DNA from: Ligula intestinalis
Lineage: Eukaryota > Platyhelminthes > Cestoda > Diphyllobothriidea > Diphyllobothriidae
Length of the DNA stretch: 64,000 bases
Direction: 5' to 3'
NCBI GenBank assembly: GCA_036362985.1
Contig: JAYGXS010000003.1
Span: 75,598,969 to 75,662,968 of the forward strand
Position 1 is the stretch's first letter. Every line of letters starts with the position of its first letter. The position numbers were made by a program, and so were the translations under genes. The notes under the pieces were generated by a model. It was not told the origin of the DNA, did no database searches, and worked only from the letters and a program-made list of their open reading frames with translations. Positions 36,001 to 46,960 of the stretch are shown here, in pieces.

Positions 36001-36826
36001 CCATGCATAAATAGCATGTTTTGAAGGCATATATTTGAACGAGTAGCCGACTTCTGCATAATATACTTTCAAAATAATTTCTTTCGGTTGGCGCAGCACA
36101 TTTATGATTGGGGTCTTTCTTTTTACAAAAATATGGCCAGGAAAACGGAAAAGTGATTGGCAACCCAATTCATATCTAGAAAAAAGTCTAATGCTTTCCT
36201 ATACAGGAGAAACTTACGTCAGAGACACGAGACTTTTGGATTGTGTCACACTGTCATTCCTTGATAATGTTCATCTACTAATTTTCCAAAAATAGGGTGA
36301 TTTGTTTTCGTGACCAGCCAGGTACATGAAAAAGGGGGATAACTCCAGGCAAACTCAGACGAAAGACGTCAAACATTTTCATTACTGGTCAAAGGACGCA
36401 CAGGACAGCTGCGCCACAAAATCTTTTTAACTGACTTTTTGTACCCGGATAATGAACCCTCTACATCAATAGAAGTCTCCGATTAGAACAATGAATGGCC
36501 CTCGACACACCGTGAACGAAAAAATTGCGGGTAAGTCAGGATGAGTTTTGGGGTGATATCTTTCGAATTCAGGAGCATGATTTAACCAAGTTTTATTAAG
36601 CAGTTGGCGAAGCTCTCCTTTGTATGGCAAACTACAATGCAATAAGCCAAAGAAATGTCTTAACAGAGGCGCAAATATCACAACGACGTGATTGCACTTT
36701 TACACTCTTGCAAACATCTCATTCGCTCTATTTCCGTAGGTCACAAAAGATAAAATTTATCTTTTGATTCCTCGGTATTATTTATAGTTAATAACTAGCT
36801 TCCTTAAATCAATAAGCAGGGCCATA
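33093..36826. other. Intergenic, with a GC-richer patch and a G-rich patch
   Basis: Bases 33.4-34.0 kb are GC-richer and look like old repeat. Bases 34180-34300 are strongly G-rich on the plus strand (GGGTGAAACGGTTGATGGGG and neighbours) and could form G-quadruplexes. The rest to 36.8 kb is AT-rich and empty. Confidence 0.4.
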
Positions 36827-36834
36827 GTCTAGGA
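36827..36834. repeat. Left 8-bp target-site duplication of the hAT element
   Basis: GTCTAGGA directly abuts the left terminal repeat and is identical to the octamer directly after the right terminal repeat. Eight-base duplications are the hallmark of hAT insertion. Confidence 0.92.
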
Positions 36835-36984
36835 CCGGTGTTGGCAACCCATACCTCGCGAGCCATATATGGCTCTTTTGATAATCGCGTATGGCTCCTT
36901 CAGAAACTTCATATTTTATGATTTTGGTTACTCTTTAGGAGTCTAAGTAGTGGGTTGTAGTGTAAAAGACCCAAGTCACCAGGA

Positions 36985-37540
36985 GTGATTTATTATGTAC
37001 AGAACTCCCAATTGCAGTCCTAGGTGGCAGTGGCCACTGGCGAAGCCAGGATTAGTGTTGATTGCGCCCAGCCAGACCTGAGACAGCTTGAGACAGTGGT
37101 GACAGCTGATTCAGCAGGATTGCGGAGCAGGTTCAATTGTTCTGTTATTGGTGCTTTGCAATTGCCCGAGGGCATGTCACCTGCAGAGGTCTTAGCTGCA
37201 TCGGCCGAGGGGTGGAGTATTCAAATGGCCCTTAGGTATTTTGACGCGCGTGTATGCTCGGGTGTGCGTGCGTGACTGAATAAACTGCGATTGCCATGGC
37301 TGCGGTCTCGGGGCCAACAGAAAACCGAAGGAAAGGGGACACTCGCGCAGCTGTTACCGGTTTCCCAGACGCAGCTGCGAAGTCAGGCCACGGGGACGGG
37401 GCTGACAGTGAAAGAGAGCATTGGAACAGTTGGTTTTGGCTTTGGGACAGCTGGTCTTGGAGAACGAAAAGGGAGAACGCACTGTAGCCGTCCACCTCCA
37501 ATGACATGCCGCCACCGAGACGCGTATTAGAATCAATTTA
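36985..37540. other. GC-rich island inside the hAT element
   Basis: This block is visibly richer in G+C than the AT-rich transposon around it and has short open frames on both strands (such as 37024-37275 plus) with no recognisable protein. It lies between the left terminal repeat and the BED finger. It may be the element's own leader or a separate insertion; I see no clear boundaries or duplication. Confidence 0.4.
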
Positions 37541-37954
37541 ACCTCGATTATACTCTGGATTTTCGGCACTCCTAGGTTTGACCTGGATGGGCCCTTTCCG
37601 GCTTGCCGACAACAATTGCTTCCATTTTTTCCTGCGTCCCAACAGTGACGACAAGCTCGCTAAATAACAGACGCTCTACTAAAGCACGACAAACCCGCAG
37701 ACTTGACCTCAGCTTGATCAAGGTCACGCTGGCAGACAAGGCTATCTTACGCGCATAGGCCGTCCGGCTTTGTTACATATAGTGCCTCGTGCTTATGTCC
37801 CCCGGACGGAGCAAACAGTCCATTCGTGAAAACTTGTCCTGTGAACTAATACATCGATCGCAACACCTGACTGCTTTCTTTCATCATAAGGATCGCACAT
37901 CTTTGAACGCTAATCTCTCTCATTTGCCCAAAGTTAACCTCTGCAACAAAGAGT

Positions 37955-39884
37955 ATGGCGAAGCGAAAAAGAGGTAAGGAGTATCGTACATTTCAGGACG
38001 AACGGGTCGAAGTATTTGCCTTTGTTCAGAGAGCAGATTATGCGGTGTGTCGAATTTGCAATGACAAGATTACATCGATGAAACGGTCGAAGGTAAAGTA
38101 CCACTTCAACGCACGCCATGATACATTTGTATCATAATAACCTGCGGGCGATAGCCGAAAGAAAGCATGCCATGAGCTAATGAGCAGGATGAAAACCAGC
38201 AACTCCGCATATGGACCCAGCAAGGTGACTATGACTCCGCGAGCTTTGGTGGATCTTAAGTAATAGTTAGGAACGGAAAACCATTCGCAAATGGTGATTT
38301 TGCTAAGATGTTCATGCTGCATGTAGCCGATAAACTTTTTGATGACATTCTGATCAAAAACAAGATAATACAACGGATGCAAGACATGCCCTTGTCGGCA
38401 AACATTGTTCATGAGCGAACCATCATCATGGCAACCCACGTAGAGGAAACTCAAGTGAAAGACAAAAATGCAGCGCAGTTCTTTTCCCTGGCTTTGGATG
38501 CTCAAAAGACGTAAGCCCTTTGGCGCAGTTCAGTGTGATTGCAAGATATGTTGCTGGTGATACACTGCACGCAGAAAGTCTTGCGGTTCTCCTAATAAAA
38601 GGGTCCACAAGAGGTGAGGATATGTTAAAATTTTTCATGGATTCCGCTTAAACAAAAAAACTACTTATGGATCAACGTATCTCAGTGTGTACTGATGGTG
38701 CTCCTTGTATGGTGGTGAAAAAAAGGATTTGTGGCTCTTATCTGTGAATATGAAAATTGACCTATCCTACGTTTCCATTATATTCTACACCAGAAAGCTC
38801 TTTATGCGCCGATATGTGACGAGCAGATTGGCAAATTGATGGCGCTCTTCATTCCTATGATTAACTTTATTGGTGCTCGAGCCTAAAATGATCAAAAAAT
38901 TAAAAAAAACTGCTGGATGAAGTTGGAAATAACTATCATGGTCTGATTTTGCACAGCAAGGTCCGTTGGTTGTCAAAAGGGAAGGTGCTTAGCCGTTTTG
39001 CAGCTTGCCTGAACGAACACCGGACGTTCCTTGAAATGAAGGGCACTGAGCATCGTGAGCTAGCCGAAACTGAGTGGCTCTTCATGTTTAACTATCGCGG
39101 GGACATGACCGAACATCTGAACCAGCTTAACGTTAAATTGCAAGGCAATGGAAAAACAGTGTTATCCCCTCGACAATCCGTGTTTTTTTTTAAAAAAAGG
39201 ATTGAACTATTTATCATGGATCTCGAAGAAGATCGTTTACTAAATTTTGAAAAACTAAGACAATATAAAGATGCACGCACAGTAAGCGAGTCCACTCTAA
39301 ACTTTGATCTCCACAAGCTAGTTGGCTTCACATCCAGTCTCCTACAGTCGTTCAAAGCACGCTTTGGAGAATTTCGAGAGCACACTCATCTTTTTAAGTT
39401 AATCACCCATCCAACCGAGTGTTCAGTGAACACAGCCGACCGACGTTATATTCCTGGCCTCGCCATTAGTGATTTCGAAGAAGAATTGGCTGACCTTATG
39501 GCCTCAGGCATGTGGGTGAATGAGCTCAAGTCACTCATTGAAGATTTTGAAAGTATCGCACGAAATAAATCGGAGTTGACAAGCAAGCACATGTGGACTG
39601 AAATTTAAAAATTTCAACCCGAAGACCAGCTGATAATGAAAATTTTGAGCACGCTTCTGGTCACATATCACACGCTGCAGCGTGTAAGTATTGCTTTATT
39701 GACCCTGTTTGGATCTACGTAGGTATGTAAGCAGTCATTCTCACATTTAAGATACATCAAGTCCACAATAATAGCATGTCTAACGGATGAAAGCCTCAAC
39801 GCTTGCACGAAGCTTAACCTCGCCAACTACCGACCAGACTATAAAACCCTCAGCGAATCCATGCAACGTCAGCAGTCACATTAA
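37955..39884 (+). pseudogene. hAT transposase with N-terminal BED-type zinc finger, broken
   Basis: Pieces in several frames line up with hAT transposases of the kind domesticated as ZBED, SCAND3, FAM200 and GTF2IRD2 in vertebrates. 37955-38137 encodes a BED-like finger (CRIC, then HFNARH). 38308-38514 holds a segment ending SLALDAQKT. 38514-38640 encodes GSTRGEDMLKFFMDSA, matching the family's 'KGTTTGEDV' block. 38660-38745 has CTDGAPCMV, the conserved TDGAP catalytic block. 38779-38883 has ILHQKALYA. A long open piece (38949-39608) carries SKVRWLSKGKVLSRF and LNQLNVKLQG. The C-terminal dimerisation region (VCKQSFSHL to RPDYKTL) follows in the same frame after stops at 39606 and 39720. At least two frame changes and several stops make it non-functional. 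The family assignment is strong. Confidence 0.9.
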
Positions 39885-40047
39885 TAATGAGTTTTATAAG
39901 AACATTATATAAAAAATAAATTCAGAGGCTTTTTATACTCACATTTAATACAATTTCATTTTAAAATATACTTTTTGGCTCTTTTTGAAATATATTTCCG
40001 AAAAGTTGCTTTCTTGGCTCTCTGAGTTAAAGGGTTGCCGACCCCTG

Positions 40048-40055
40048 GTCTAGGA
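40048..40055. repeat. Right 8-bp target-site duplication of the hAT element
   Basis: GTCTAGGA follows the terminal GACCCCTG of the element and exactly matches the octamer at its left end. Confidence 0.92.
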
Positions 40056-41749
40056 CATCTGTTAATGCCCGACTGTGGTAAGCATCTAGGAGAACGTAGC
40101 TGTTTTTCAAAGTTCAAAGCCAAATCATTTAATGAAGCCAAAATATCAGCAGTTAATGGAAAAATCCTGGGCATGACGCAAGGAAAAACCTACCTTCAGG
40201 ACATAAAATTTTATTACCATGCTAAGTAACCTGTCCCACAAACAACGTTTTCTCGAAAAATGGATGTTCAGATTAATTTGCCGTACAAGCCGACTTTCTT
40301 CTCGTCAATGGAACGATAAAAAGTTGTCCTCATCGAACACGATGCTAATTTACCTGACGCGATTGTCAACTTCAACAAAACGTGCTACACGGGCACCTAT
40401 AATATATCGGTATAGCGGATGACTATGTGATGATGAGGAAAGAACTTAGGGTAGCTTGTGGTTGAAGAAACCAGACAAAAATCCTGAAGTATCGGAAGCT
40501 TTGTTTTAGTTTTTTCCAGCAGAGTAGCGAAGCAGTGTATGTATGAAAAAACTAACTGATTAAAACGGCTCTGTTAGGACTTCAGCTGTGTGGTAATTTT
40601 TTCACCAATTTAACCTAGACTTTAAAACATATAGCCTACATGACTCGATAGTATGAGTTTGATACCCAGTTGCGAGCTTTAGTCGGTCCTCGATTGAAGA
40701 CATCTGTTTCGGCAGTTGTGTTTTGCCACCCGACTGCAGTTTCTGGATACTGATGCTGTCAGATGCATTACGCTCAGGATTGTGCAAGTAAACCTACAAC
40801 TTGTCGGTAGAGCTGATTCTAATGGCATAACAAAACTGAGATAATTGGAAAAGAGATTGTGGACAGCGATTTAACGGAAGAATGCGTGTCTCTTTGTAAG
40901 TCTTGCGTCTAGAAAATGCGCACATATTTTGGATTACCTGCCACGACACCCAGCAGTCCACTTTGACGAGCTACGTTTCTTAGATCTACGCGATCAACGT
41001 ATTCGCTGAAAGTAGTGAAGTTTGATCGACTGGTCTATGGTAGTTCATCCTGTGAGTTTGTGTGAGATGTTATTAGTAAGCCATTAGACAGGATTCAGGT
41101 TTTGGGATTTATTCTTATCCAAACGGAGTGGAGAACTGTCACCAGAGGGTGAGAAGAACATGCTGTCGCCAACTGGTGTCCGCGTCGGCCATGGATGAGA
41201 GAATACCTGTATTAGGGTCTTCTGACAGCACCCCCCTGGATTTGCTAGCCGTATAGGCACCGCCTTGGTTGTTGCTAATATCCTTTGGCATAAGCCCGTA
41301 GAACACTTTGCCGGCGGTCACTAGACAATCTGAAAGGCTTCTTTAGTATTAACTCGGTGATCTATATTGACTAGGTGTGTGGGAATTGAATTTTAAATCG
41401 ATCTACGTTCACTTTTACCTTACCAGGCCGGTATGTGTTCACGCAAAAGACTTTAAAGAGAATTCGTTGTTCGGCCACAGGCGCAGGTGAGGGAGTAAAT
41501 GCACGCTGATGTGGCCTTCAACGTGAATTGGCATTTACCTCCCAATTGTAAGAGGAGGAAATTCGTGGAAATTTCGCAAAGGTTCACCACGCGGAAAACG
41601 CTTGTGATTGCCATTGTCAGCCGTGGTCTTATTGGTTCGCTTGTTCCATCGCCTAAGAAAGGCAGCCTTATGGACACGCTTTGATTTTCTGCCTTTCAGA
41701 CAGTAGGCTATTTAGTATGTTCATCAATATTCCTGAGGATAAACCTTTT
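40056..41749. other. Intergenic, nothing recognised
   Basis: Lies between the hAT element and the next PLE relic. Short frames only, none convincing. Confidence 0.4.
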
Positions 41750-42431
41750 CGGGAAGTATGTTCTGCAGCTGCTGGAATTCTGCTTCAAAATTTTCAGGTG
41801 ACTGGGTATACCTCAGTCAGCCGCCGATCACTGCACTAAATTGCGTTTTCTATATAGCTGAACAAAATTGTGAAAGGTTATGTATTGCCCTGTCCAATTT
41901 TTCCTTCGGAATACCCTACGTTGGATAGATCCGTCCCTTCGCCTACGTAGAAGAACATAAAGAAACGCGATTTCATTCTAAACCTCAGACTCTACTGAAA
42001 ACAAATCTATTCAAAAACCTTGTCCAATTCTCATATTTTCAGTATCAGTACACTTTTACAGGCAAGATGATGAGTTGGCAAAAAAATACATTTGCCAAAT
42101 AGAGTTTTCATCAGGATGCTATAAACGTTGGTATAGATTAGAATGTTTCACTTTAGCATTAAAACAGTACCTTGAAAAATATATCACAATAACAAAACCA
42201 CTCACACTCATGTAAATGGCCTATTTTCATGTTCTTTCAGCATATACTAGGTGCCCTGTCAGATCGACGGTCGTGACCCACAATGGCCACATTGTGTCGG
42301 CCAAACAATCTGGGCGCGTAATAGTGATCGAAGCTTGGCATTCCGGCACCCACAGTATTAACAGGCATCTGGATCGTGTTTCACATTACGCCGGGTTCCG
42401 CGTTTGGTCGGCGAACTTGCGCACTGCCTGA
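41750..42431 (+). pseudogene. PLE relic, GIY-YIG end
   Basis: The recognisable part is at 42300-42395: VIVIEAWHSGTHSINRHLDR followed by HYAGFR, matching the PLE endonuclease ending 'LLLEAWHSGxxSINRHIDL-xxY-LR'. About 300 bases upstream, IPYVG, a stop, IRPFAYVEEHKET (41917-41970) resembles the start of the same domain (YVGxTxRPFxTRxxEHK). The 225 bases between do not fit and may be an insertion or strongly diverged. The downstream piece is convincing, the upstream piece weaker. Confidence 0.6.
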
Positions 42432-43333
42432 AATAGCAACAGCCGATTCGTGTTCGGCCAAGTGAAACTTCGCTCATTCTGCAGCTACCCGAATACGTGG
42501 CTCACAATCGAGGCCTTCACACCCCCATCTCACTGGCAAAGCCTATCGCAGTAGTATTCGCGTCACCCTATTCCCTCCCTCTGTACACTTACCTCTGTTT
42601 CATGTGACCTCTGCCCCCGAATCCTTTAGTGCGACAATCCCAGCCCTCATTTTCATTCTGTCTGACGAAGAGCTACTGTCACCCGCTCGAAAATTCACGA
42701 GTAAATCTCCATTTCTGATGATCCTTCTTTCTACATTGATCATCTCGAAATACATACTACCTCAGTTATTCAGTAAATTGTGTGTTAAGTAGTTAATATT
42801 CATAGCAGACTTGCGCAGCATCAGCCGTGGGACAGTCAGAATGACCGGGAGCCAAGTAGTTTTTTGGTGATCGACAAAACTAAGCAGCCCGTGAACACGT
42901 GCAACATATGGTCTGCTGCATGGACTAAACTATAATCACATCTTAACGGGCATTGCTTGATACCCGACAAACCTTGATGCATGAGATCGTTTTTAAAGCG
43001 TACCCGCAGCTGTTCAGTGAAGATATAAGGAAATGAGCAGAAATGAATTTAAATTTAAAGCAAATGCGTAATATGTGGATATAACACAAATCGCTAACGC
43101 ATACAGGGGGTAATTCGAAGTTCTCTGAGGTAAGTTTAGAAGGATCCAGGTGTCTCGCAGAAAACATAGGGCAGACAGGCAATACCGCGGGGAGGGGACA
43201 GACACTCCCTTTTACGTCACAATGCTGACACATCTGTAAATGCTGAGAAAGCGGGAAGGTTGAATTTTCTTTGTCTTTTACATTTAAGAATGTACGTAGA
43301 AGGGAGTGAGCCATGCATTACCTCGTAAGGAGT
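42432..43333. other. 3' flank of the GTPase gene, no gene seen
   Basis: This stretch between the GTPase stop codon and the PLE relic presumably holds the 3' UTR. I see no canonical AATAAA on the minus strand in the first 550 bases after the stop. The short open frames at 42943-43314 on the minus strand resemble nothing I recognise. Confidence 0.4.
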
Positions 43334-44413
43334 CTAGCTGATTACACAGTCCAAATGAATAATCTCCGAGTTGGCTTTTCTCGTTCTTGAACTGTTTCGT
43401 CGTCGCAACTTTAGGCTGTTTCGGAAGAATGAGGAGCGTTTGCCAGAGAGGTCGTAAGTCGGACTGGAGCTCTGTCCTTGTTGTTGGCCCTGCGAATTAT
43501 TCTGCTGCTGTTGCTGCTGCTGATGCTGCAGGAAGCGGTCAACAGGTGCGGAGCTCGGCATTCGTATCCCACCACTGCTGCCGTAACCACCAGCGCCACC
43601 ACAACCACCGCCAGAACCGCCGTTGGCGTTAGGTATACCAGCGCAGACGAGTTCATTGAAGACGTTTGCTGAACTACCACGCCGTTGCTCAGCCCAGGGT
43701 GGAAAGGAAACAGCCCTTGTGACCTCATTCTGAGACCAAAGGGCCTTCAGGATATCAACTAGGTATTCCTCTGTTTTTGCACTGGCGTAGACGAACTGAG
43801 AGGGCTTGAGTCCACTCTTTAGCAGCCATTCCATTATCATACCCTCACTGACTTCTGCACTGGAGACAGGAATGTCTGATTTATTGCAAACAACCACCAG
43901 AGGCGGCGGTGAGGCCACAAAGAGGGAGTTGGTGGGACTCACTGAACCATCCTGAAAACGTGTCTCACTGACCAATGGAGCGTAATCCTCGCGTTCCGAC
44001 TTTATCTGATCTAAGTAATGACCTGCCGTGTGCAGTGATTCAATACTATCATTGGCGAAGACAATGACAAAGGCATCGGCCTTTGCGATGCAAAGTCGAA
44101 TCATGGCCGGAAAATCGTAGCTCCCTGAGGTGTCCATAAACTCCAATTGTGCCAAACAGTTTCGCACAATGAACTTTGCGGGGTAGACATCATCTATGGT
44201 GGGGACATACTTCTCTTCGAAATTTCTCCGCAGAAACCGGCGAATAATGCTACTTTTACCGACCTTGGCAGCGCCAAGAAAGACAACACGACAAGCAGAC
44301 TTTGTTGGATCTCTCCCCTGCCCCGAGACTCCACCGTCACTACCTCTGGGTAAGCTGTCAGAACCATCGCCAAAGAAGAGATCAGCTCTGGCATCCTTGT
44401 CACTGTTAGTCAT
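43334..44413 (-). CDS. Ras-family small GTPase, RASD (Dexras/Rhes)-like, single coding exon
   Basis: A 359-residue open frame with a complete Ras-type G domain. G1 P-loop GAAKVGKS is at residues 47-54, the switch I region YVPTIDD at 69-75, G3 DTSG at 94-97 (Ras proper has DTAG), G4 NKSD at 177-180 and G5 SAK at 211-213. The protein ends in CVIS (356-359), a CAAX prenylation box preceded by a basic stretch (325-346). DTSG, the extended C-terminal tail, the basic region and the CVIS ending recall RASD1/Dexras1, so I place it in the RASD group; another divergent Ras subfamily is possible. An insert of about 25 residues (148-172) lies between G3 and G4. The tail holds a Gly/Ser-rich run (263-282) and a Gln-rich run (297-315). 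It probably acts as a prenylated, membrane-bound signalling GTPase. The start ATG lies 6 bases after a good splice acceptor. No other convincing gene lies nearby. The family call is firm, the subfamily less so. Confidence 0.93.
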   Translation of the reverse strand: MTNSDKDARADLFFGDGSDSLPRGSDGGVSGQGRDPTKSACRVVFLGAAKVGKSSIIRRFLRRNFEEKYVPTIDDVYPAKFIVRNCLAQLEFMDTSGSYDFPAMIRLCIAKADAFVIVFANDSIESLHTAGHYLDQIKSEREDYAPLVSETRFQDGSVSPTNSLFVASPPPLVVVCNKSDIPVSSAEVSEGMIMEWLLKSGLKPSQFVYASAKTEEYLVDILKALWSQNEVTRAVSFPPWAEQRRGSSANVFNELVCAGIPNANGGSGGGCGGAGGYGSSGGIRMPSSAPVDRFLQHQQQQQQQNNSQGQQQGQSSSPTYDLSGKRSSFFRNSLKLRRRNSSRTRKANSEIIHLDCVIS

Positions 44414-44445
44414 CGTTACCTACAAGAAATGTCAAGGGAGTGAGA
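44414..44445 (-). other. 3' splice acceptor immediately upstream of the GTPase start codon
   Basis: On the minus strand a pyrimidine-rich tract ends in CTTGTAG, followed by GTAACG and then the start ATG at 44413. This is a good acceptor (AG at 44421-44420), so the coding exon probably begins at 44419 with a 6-base 5' UTR piece. It could be the end of a 5' UTR intron or, as is common in flatworms, a trans-splicing acceptor for a spliced leader. The two cannot be told apart from the sequence. Confidence 0.5.
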
Positions 44446-45599
44446 TTACTGTCCAGCTATCATTCTGCCTGCGCGGGAAAAAATAATTTTGTGAAGCAGC
44501 TAAAATCGCTATAATGCCCTCGTAACAACTGGAAGAGGCTTTTATCCAAATTATCATTATAACCTTCATATTTTCCAAACAATAAACAAAGGCTCGATGG
44601 AATTGCTTTCGGAAATTTGACGTACAAAACCTGTTTATATTAACACAGAAGGCAATTGATCAACTTCATTTTATGATTTTTAATCAAATTAAAATAAACT
44701 CGTGAAATTTTACTACACTCCCAAGTTTAAAAGAAAAATTAGTACTCGGCATGCAATTGCATTCTCTACTTAGATTGAAATTCTTATCTATTTCAGAGAG
44801 GGATACTATTAATTCACACTCTCAACCATATTCTCTCGATAACCGCCAAAACCTGCTGTTTATGAGAAAACTTGGTTAAAGTCCACGTTATGCTTTTTTC
44901 GCTATACTTAAATTAAACTTCAAGAATACGTTCTTGAGGAAATAACGTTCCTTTGAATTTAAACGCCTTATCCTCCTCTTTGAAAAGGATACATACTGAT
45001 TTAGAATTTTTTGCATTACCTAGTTGATTAGTGAGTCGGAAAAAACAGTGCATTTCAAACTAATAATCCTCTGCATCTTCATGACCGCTTTCTGCTTCAG
45101 CGTCAGAACTTCAGATGAAACTCTGCCCGAAATCAGCACTAAATTTCCCTTTCCTGATCCCCCATTACCCGTTTCCAGCAATGCGGCGGTATAGGCCGTG
45201 GTAGGGATTACGTTACGTGAGGCACGCATAATGGTAATTTAATTTGAAGTCTGGGCAGCCCTGGCATTGCGTCCTTACCTGTTATTCTAGTTCTCCTTCA
45301 CACGTACCATTCGCGAGCAGCGGATGCTAAACAAGGCGTCAGAAAAAACCTGGCTGGATAATAAACCAACTCTCGAGATTGACGGATAAGTAATCTTGAG
45401 AAACAGTGTCAGCGCTACTAGGTCACGGCGAACTGAATACTAAAGCTGTGACTGTCTTTGAGAACACTTCGAGCTAAACGGTGGTTCTGTGGTATCAGAT
45501 GCATTTGCTTACCACCATTTATTTGTTAATTGTGCCAGAACGCTGCGGGAAACAAGCTTGGATAAACCCGCCGCCTAAAAATCTGGAATAGTTGAAAGA
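44446..45599. other. Upstream region of the GTPase gene
   Basis: Expected to contain intron, 5' UTR or promoter of the minus-strand GTPase. I cannot point to a TATA box, a first exon or a donor site with confidence. The minus frame at 45020-45229 has no known motif. Confidence 0.35.
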
Positions 45600-45800
45600 T
45601 AACTACTCATGGAGTTCACGTTTTCTCCATAGATTTTTACTATCTTACTAAATTCAAATATATTTTGTGAAAAGCATACACAAACATATTCCTTCTATCA
45701 GTCATTGGAGAGCTACATGCATCTCCTTTTAAGCAAATACACGGGAAAGGAGTTTCTTTTGGTTTTAAAAATATTTGTATTATGAGCCCATTAAAGCAGG
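45600..45800 (+). repeat. Dispersed repeat family copy 8 (3' part)
   Basis: It contains AAATTCAAATATATTTTGTG, CACAAACATATTCCTTCTAT, TTTCTTTTGGTTTTAAAAAT and ATTATGAGCCCATT in family order. Confidence 0.5.
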
Positions 45801-46639
45801 TAAAAGATCCCTTCATAAAACCTCATTTTTCTTCCAATTATCTTCTTCTCTTCAAGTATACTATAGGATTTTCATTTCTTGCATCCAGCCATAGATCTTA
45901 GCATGCAAATAGCGTTTATAAAAGTAAACATATCCTCATGGAAAAATATACTATTTGTAGGGTAGAAACAGTTAATGCAGGGTAGCATTATTCGGCAATT
46001 TATGAAGTTTTTACGCTTATGATGTACTCTACCTTAAAGTATAAGCTTACGTACTTAATTTGCAACAAAAAGCATACAAGAAGGTTAAATTTTATGCCTG
46101 TTTTTTTGCAGTAAACTTGAAATAATGAGAGCAATATGAATCAACTAAAAACCCACGCTACTTAGTAAGTCATTCTAAAAGGAGGCCAGTAGAAGACGGA
46201 GGAAAAGAAAAACCGACAGAACCCCTAGCACTTTATGTCACTTCAAAGAGTCGGCTTTATAACAAGATCCTTTTCATCCGCCTTCAAATAGCCCCTCTAT
46301 AAGAATGACGATCTACGTAGCGTGACTTTTTAGTGATTCACATTTTCCTCATAATTTTAAATAGGTTTTACAAAAAACGCGCATCAAATTAATCCTATTT
46401 TATTATTTTGTAACAAATTAAGTCTCTAAGTTTATACTTTAAGTAGAGCGTATGCATTCAAGACATCCAAAACTTCATAAATTCCTGAATAATTTGAGCC
46501 AAACTTGCTGTTTCCGCTGTATTTATTGTTTCTAACCTACGAGCTCTATATTGTCAAACTAAGGACCGTTTTACATTTATGAACGCTATTAACATGCTAT
46601 TAACATGGATGCAGGAAATGTGAATCCTGTAGTATACTG

Positions 46640-46960
46640 TAAAAAGAGTGTAAATAAATGAAAAGCTGGAATATTTTTCCATCTAAAATGCCTAATAAGA
46701 TAAAACTATTTTTAAAGTCTTAAGATTCCCTTTTTCTTGCGTATTTAAGCTCAAAGAGATGTAATTTACTTTCAAATGAGTACCAAAAACTATATGTTTA
46801 TGCATTTTTTCTACACAATATACCTTTATTTACTAAGATATTAAAAACCTACGGAGAAGGCACGTAATCCATAACTAGTGATCTTTTACAAAAGTGAGAT
46901 TGCTAAGCAGTCTGAAAGAAGTTCCTTCGAGTGCCTGCATCCTGACATGACCGACATATC
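46640..46960 (-). repeat. Dispersed repeat family copy 9
   Basis: Read on the minus strand: GGTCATGTCAGGATGCAGGC, TCTTTCAGACTGCTTAGCAA, ATAAAGGTATATTGTGTAG, AGTAAATTACATCTCTTTGA and TTAAGACTTTAAAAATAG. Its order matches the other copies. A further plus-strand scrap of the family may lie near 46320-46440. Confidence 0.5.

Larger units (their letters stand above)
36835..40047 (+). mobile_element. hAT-superfamily DNA transposon, near full length (3213 bp), inactive
   Basis: The element is bounded by imperfect terminal inverted repeats: CCGGTGTTGGCAACCC at the left and, read inward, CAGGGGTCGGCAACCC at the right (13 of 16 match). The right end has the CAGGGGTCGGCAAC form common in hAT-Charlie-like elements. 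It is flanked by a perfect 8-bp duplication, the hAT target-site length. Subterminal GAGCC/GGCTC motifs recur at both ends, including a perfect 16-bp palindrome at 36860-36875. Inside lies a BED-finger plus hAT transposase gene broken by frameshifts and stops. Bases 36985-37540 are clearly more GC-rich than the rest and could be 5' leader or a nested insertion. The exact duplication at both sides makes these end points secure. Confidence 0.92.

Noticed and set aside
43411..43728. Open frames in other frames and on the other strand over the GTPase gene
   Set aside because: They are shadows of the RASD-like coding region, produced by its Gly- and Gln-rich codons.
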